A DNA stretch of 64,000 bases. It comes from Synechococcales cyanobacterium CNB. GTDB taxonomy: Bacteria > Planctomycetota > Phycisphaerae > Phycisphaerales > UBA1924. A program made the position numbers and the translations under genes. Below are positions 60,167-64,000 of the stretch, one piece after another. Each line of letters starts with the position of its first letter. The stretch's first letter is position 1. The stretch is taken from assembly GCA_030263455.1 (NCBI GenBank), contig SZOZ01000005.1:186001-250000 (forward strand). Reading direction: 5' to 3'. The notes beneath the pieces were generated by a model. It did not search any database. It was not told where the DNA came from and saw nothing but the letters and a program-made list of their open reading frames with translations.

Positions 60167-61408
60167 ATGACTCCATCCGCCCCGCGCCGTTCTGGTTCGC
60201 TGCCCGTACCCTCCGCGCACGCGAAGCACTGGATGCTCGATCCCGACGTCGTCTTCCTGAACCACGGCTCATACGGCGCGTGCCCGGTCCCCGTGCTCGA
60301 GACTCAGCGCCGCTACCGCGACATGATGGAGCGCGAGCCGGTGCGGTTCTTCATGCTCCAGCAAGAGGGGCTGATGGACCTGGCACGCGAGGCCGTGGCG
60401 TCGCTCGTCAACTGCGACATGGAAGGGATCGGCTTCGCGCCGAACGTCACGCAGGCCGTCGCTTCGGTGATCGAACTTTCGGGGCTTGGCGAGGGCGACG
60501 AGGCGCTCGCCAACGACCACGAGTACTCCGCGTGCCTGAGCACGTTCCAGCGCTACGCACGGCGAACGGGTGCGCGGCTCGTGAAGGCGACCGTCCCGTT
60601 CCCGACCGCGGGCGAGGACGAGGTCTTCGACGCCATCATGTCGCGCGTGACGGACCGCACCCGTCTCGCGCTCATCAGCCACATCACCAGCCCGACGGCG
60701 ATGGTCTTTCCCGTTGCCCGGCTGACGGCCGCGCTGAAGGCCCGCGGCGTTGAGGTGCTTATCGACGGGGCGCATGCGCCCGGTCAGGTGCCGGTTGATG
60801 TTGCCGCGATCGCCCCGACGTACTACACCGCGAATCTCCACAAGTGGCCCTCGTGCCCGAAGGGGACGGCCTTTCTGTGGGTCGCGCCGGTGCGGCGCGA
60901 GGGTTTCGAGCCGCTCGCCCTTTCGTCGCGCGCGCACCTGAATCGTCCCGACCGTGACCGCTTCCGGTGCCTCTTCGACTACGTCGGCACGGACGACTAC
61001 ACCGGCTTCGCGGCTGTCCCCGACTCCATGCGCTTCATGGCCTCGCTCGAAGGGAGTTGGGACGCGCTGATGGCCCGCAACCACGCCCTCGCGCTGGCGG
61101 GTCGGCGTGTGCTGTGCGAGTCGCTCGGCACGGAACCGGCCGTGCCCGAGCACATGCTCGGCGCCATGGCGACCGTTGTCGTTCCGGGCGTCGGCCTGCC
61201 CTCGGGCGGCACAGCGCCGGGCCGCTACGAAGACCCGCTGCAGGAGCGGCTGGTCGAGCGGCACGGCATCCAGGTTCCGGTCTGGAGCCTGCCATCGGCC
61301 GGGCTTCGCCTGCTGCGCATCAGTGCGCAGGCGTACAACTCGATCGAGCAGTACGAATACCTCGCCGACGCACTGAGGCAGGAAGTCGTGCTGGAGCGGA
61401 GGGCTTGA
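60167..61408 (+). CDS. aminotransferase class V / isopenicillin-N-epimerase-like PLP enzyme
   Basis: 413 aa from the ATG at 60167; a GTG at 60140 is possible and neither has a clear ribosome site. PLP fold type I pattern: LNHGSYGACPVPV, GFAPNVTQAVASVI, HITSPTAMVFPV, DGAHAPGQV (PLP Asp and His), and the Schiff-base Lys in ANLHKWPSCPKGTAFLW. The family includes cysteine desulfurases and isopenicillin N epimerases, but without a second catalytic Cys loop the epimerase-like branch is more likely. Substrate unknown. Confidence 0.88.
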   Translation: MTPSAPRRSGSLPVPSAHAKHWMLDPDVVFLNHGSYGACPVPVLETQRRYRDMMEREPVRFFMLQQEGLMDLAREAVASLVNCDMEGIGFAPNVTQAVASVIELSGLGEGDEALANDHEYSACLSTFQRYARRTGARLVKATVPFPTAGEDEVFDAIMSRVTDRTRLALISHITSPTAMVFPVARLTAALKARGVEVLIDGAHAPGQVPVDVAAIAPTYYTANLHKWPSCPKGTAFLWVAPVRREGFEPLALSSRAHLNRPDRDRFRCLFDYVGTDDYTGFAAVPDSMRFMASLEGSWDALMARNHALALAGRRVLCESLGTEPAVPEHMLGAMATVVVPGVGLPSGGTAPGRYEDPLQERLVERHGIQVPVWSLPSAGLRLLRISAQAYNSIEQYEYLADALRQEVVLERRA

Positions 61409-61412
61409 CGGA

Positions 61413-63763
61413 TCAGGAGCGGTCACGCCGGGTGTCAGACCACCGGGCCAGTCTCGCCGCGACCAGACGGGTCGGCGTTCGCCAGGCGAGCGCCATGATC
61501 CCTCCCCCAAGCACGAGCATGAAGAACGTCAGCGCAACCTGCGCGAGGCGGGGATCATCGAGATGGTCGTTGGCACGGCCGAAGGCACGCGCGTAGCACA
61601 GCGCGAGGTAGATCAGCCCCGTGGCGAGGAACGGCTTCCACTGACGCGGCACGCTGGCCAGGATGAAGGCGACCGAGGCCGCGGCCAGACCGATCAGCCA
61701 CGGCAGCCAGACCCCGAATCCGTCGTAGTACTCGAGGGCGAGCAGTCCGCCGAGGAAGTGCGTCGGGATCGCCCATCGCAGCAAGTTGCCCAGGCGCACC
61801 CGCAGCGGCGAGCGGACCCGGTCGAGCAAGAGGGCGACCACAGACAGGACCGCACCATTGACGATGAACGCCAGCGCACTCCATTGCTCGGGAACGGACC
61901 ACTCTTCAGGATCGATCGGCACGAAGAAGTAGCGCTCCGGCGCATTCCACGCGGCAACACCCAACCCGACGCCAACGAGCAGGATGGCCGCCGTGAGGAT
62001 CGGCCACGCATCGCGACGTCGCTGGTTCGAGATGCCCAGGGTGCGGCCGAGGAGCTCCTCACGCCGGTTCAACACAAGCCCGACCGGCAGCAACGGGACT
62101 GCCAGCAACGCCATCCACGCTCCGATCTCGGCGTCCACGACGCGTTCGTACGCTTCGTAGCGGCCCAGGCAGAGCCACACCGACGCCCACGCTGACGAAG
62201 CGGCGAGCACGCCCAGCAGCACGAACGCCGACGAAGCCGTGACGAAACGCAGCATAAGCACCGCCGCGAGCCACGCCGACGAGATGGCGAGCAACTGCCT
62301 GTTCAGCAGTCCCGGCTCACCGAATGGCTCGGCATCGTCCATGCCCAGCCCTTCCGGCCCTCCCAGCCAGCCCGTTTCGCGGAACATCACCGAGAGCGCG
62401 GCCGGAAGCACCAGCGCGGCCGTGATGAGGTATCCGAGCGAGACCCGTCGCTGCTCCGTGCGATGGAGGAACGCCCCGGCGGCCGCGACCACGGCGAGCG
62501 TCAGCCAGGGTACGCCGATCCGAACAGGCGATGAGAGATGGTCCCACGATTCGTACAGCCCGACCGTCATCGCCAGCACCACGAACCAGCCGCCGAGATA
62601 GAGCGCGACCTGCGAGAAGGTCAGCCTGCGGCTGTCGAAGATCCACGGCGACTCCGGGCGGGCCGCCGCGTGCAGACGGAAGATCAGGTCGTCCGCCTCC
62701 GCGCCGGAGATCATCCCGATCCGGCGCCACTCCTCGGCGCGTTCCGTCGCCTGCCGAACCTGCTCAGCGAACCGCGACTCGAGGAAACTCGGCCGGGCCG
62801 CCACGCTTTCGCCCGCGAGGAAACGCCGTAGCTCGGCGTGCAACTCCCCCGCATCGGCGTAGCGGCGTGCAGGCTCGCGCTCCAACGCAACCAGGCAGAT
62901 ACGCTGGATAGCCTCCGGCGTCTGCGGGGCAATCTCCTGCGGCAGCGGGGGATGCTCCGTCTCCGCCATCCGGCGGACCTCCTCGGCCGTCGCGCCGCGG
63001 AAGGGCGGCCTGCCCGTGAGCAGTTCGAAGAGCATCACGCCAAGCGAGTAGACGTCGGAGTTCGGAACGGGGCGTGAGGGGCTCCAGCGTTCCGGGGCCG
63101 CGTAGCCGGGCGTGCCGCCGCCGGGCGAGGTTCGATCATGTCCCTCCTCGTGCACGCCGCCAACCCGAAGTCCACGATCACCGGCTCGCCCCGCTCATCG
63201 ACCAGCACGTTCGTCGGCTTGAGGTCGCCGTGCACAAGTCGGGCCGCGTGGAGGGAGGACACGGCATCGACGATTTTCGTGAACACCACGAGTCTGGCTC
63301 GAAGGTCGAGTTCGCGCGTGTGCGCGCGAAGATCGCTGCCGGTGATCCAGTCCATCACGATGAAGGGGGTCCGGGTGTCGAGTACGACCTCGTGTACGCG
63401 GCAGACGTTCGGGTGCCGCAGCCCCGCCATGGCGCGTGCCTCGGTGATGACGAGCCGGCGCGAGGTCTCGTCTCGCCCCGCCGTGTGGAGCAGTTTGATC
63501 GCGACCCGCCGACCGAGTACGGTGTCGGCCGCGGCGAAGACCCGCCCCATGCCGCCGGCCCCGGCCAGCCGCTCGAGGCGGTACCGTTGGCCGACGAGGG
63601 CTTGCGCTCCCTCCATGGAGTCGATGGTCGCGGGCGATGCGCCGATATCACCTGCCGCTGTCTGCGCGGTTGGGGCATCGGGGTCGTGCTCGCGATGGCG
63701 GGACGGATCGCTCATCGTCGGTAGCGTACCCCAGCCGGTCGTTCGGGAGTTGGAGTGAGTCAT
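61413..63763 (-). pseudogene. Ser/Thr protein kinase with multi-pass membrane domain, frameshifted
   Basis: The kinase starts at the ATG at 63763, overlapping the upstream gene as ATGA. It has a Gly-rich loop (LAGAGGMGRVF), VAIKLL, catalytic HGDLKPTNVLV and the DFG Asp in VIVDFGLAA. Right after this the frame is lost. The activation segment and APE motif (GTPGYAAPE) continue in another frame from 63155, followed by the C-lobe, a helical region and about ten membrane helices. Reading one extra G at 63155/63156 would restore LAAVHEEG and one protein of about 783 aa. This may be a real one-base deletion, a programmed shift or a sequencing error. Confidence 0.85.
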
Positions 63764-64000
63764 CCGGGTCCGGGCGCGGTGTGCTTCGCCTCCGACGCAC
63801 GCCCACGCCAGATCTCGGCGTGCTCCCCGTACCCCGCATCAGGCTCGGCCGCGTGCCACGCGTTGTAGAGGTCCGCCAGTCGCAGGCCCGCTCGCTCGCG
63901 TTGCTCGGGCGTCGCGTTCGGGAGCCGCATGACACGCTCGAACGCGTCGAGCAAGACGGCCTCGGCCTCGGCGAAGCGGGCGAGCCTCTGCAGCTCCGTG
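63760..64000 (-). CDS. C-terminal part of a helical, TPR-like protein (partial)
   Basis: The frame is open to the window edge and ends at 63760, overlapping the kinase ATG as ATGA. The visible 79 residues are helical, with LLDAFERVMRLP, ERAGLRLADLYNAWHAAEPD and EHAEIWRGRASEAKH, resembling the end of a TPR array. Co-translation with a Ser/Thr kinase suggests a shared signalling operon. Nothing more can be said from the fragment. Confidence 0.6.
   Translation of the reverse strand, partial: TELQRLARFAEAEAVLLDAFERVMRLPNATPEQRERAGLRLADLYNAWHAAEPDAGYGEHAEIWRGRASEAKHTAPGPG

Noticed and set aside
1-64000. tRNA or rRNA genes
   Set aside because: No cloverleaf with a GTTCGA-type T-loop and CCA-compatible stem, and no rRNA-like stretch, was recognised in either strand; a covariance-model search would be decisive.

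Overview
The window is high-GC DNA that reads as a planctomycete chromosome, most likely of the Phycisphaerae type. This is inferred from gene content: dense core genes, a LolA-like exported protein, an EF-G2-like translation factor, a multi-pass membrane Ser/Thr kinase, and Tat- or Sec-exported carbohydrate enzymes. No rRNA, tRNA or CRISPR array was recognised.

Bases 1-20.4 kb are an accessory, defence-like region. It opens with the 3' part of a Rad50/SMC-like ATPase gene, then an ArdC-like antirestriction gene whose ribosome site lies inside a long hairpin. From 3.4 to 14.8 kb runs a tightly coupled plus-strand cluster: a winged-helix regulator under a self-overlapping promoter/operator, an SNF2-type helicase, a small basic protein, an HTH-ImmA/IrrE protease, a DUF4411 PIN-like protein, and a type III restriction-modification set (mod, an AlbA_2/RecG-like ATPase, res). 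The 5' end of mod appears damaged. An AcpS-type phosphopantetheinyl transferase follows.

The most unusual part is the minus-strand operon from 20,345 down to 15,374. Its six genes are joined by ATGA/GTGA or short overlaps and one 3-nt gap, behind a promoter with a perfect TTGACA box. In order they are: an unknown 100-aa protein, an XRE regulator, an ImmA/IrrE protease, a thymidylate-synthase-like protein, a fusion of a thymidylate-kinase-like P-loop domain with a helical domain resembling that of phage 5-hydroxymethyl-dU DNA kinases, and a MazG-like nucleotide pyrophosphohydrolase. Together these look like a chromosomal thymidine-modification or nucleotide-manipulation module. The families are known from phage base hypermodification, but this regulated chromosomal arrangement is the best candidate here for an undescribed system.

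From 21 to 64 kb the window is mostly core genes: ftsK, folP, thioredoxin, an S1-domain protein, ruvX, an L,D-transpeptidase, 5-formyl-THF cyclo-ligase, rarA, an acyltransferase, dut, a nucleotide-sugar dehydratase, ruvA, mannose-1-phosphate guanylyltransferase, comM, purM, metK, gltX and an EF-G2-like gene. Between them lie a sialidase-like protein, a secreted GH43/FG-GAP/GH5 operon, a lone CoA-transferase A subunit, and at the right edge a membrane Ser/Thr kinase broken by a frameshift just after its DFG motif.
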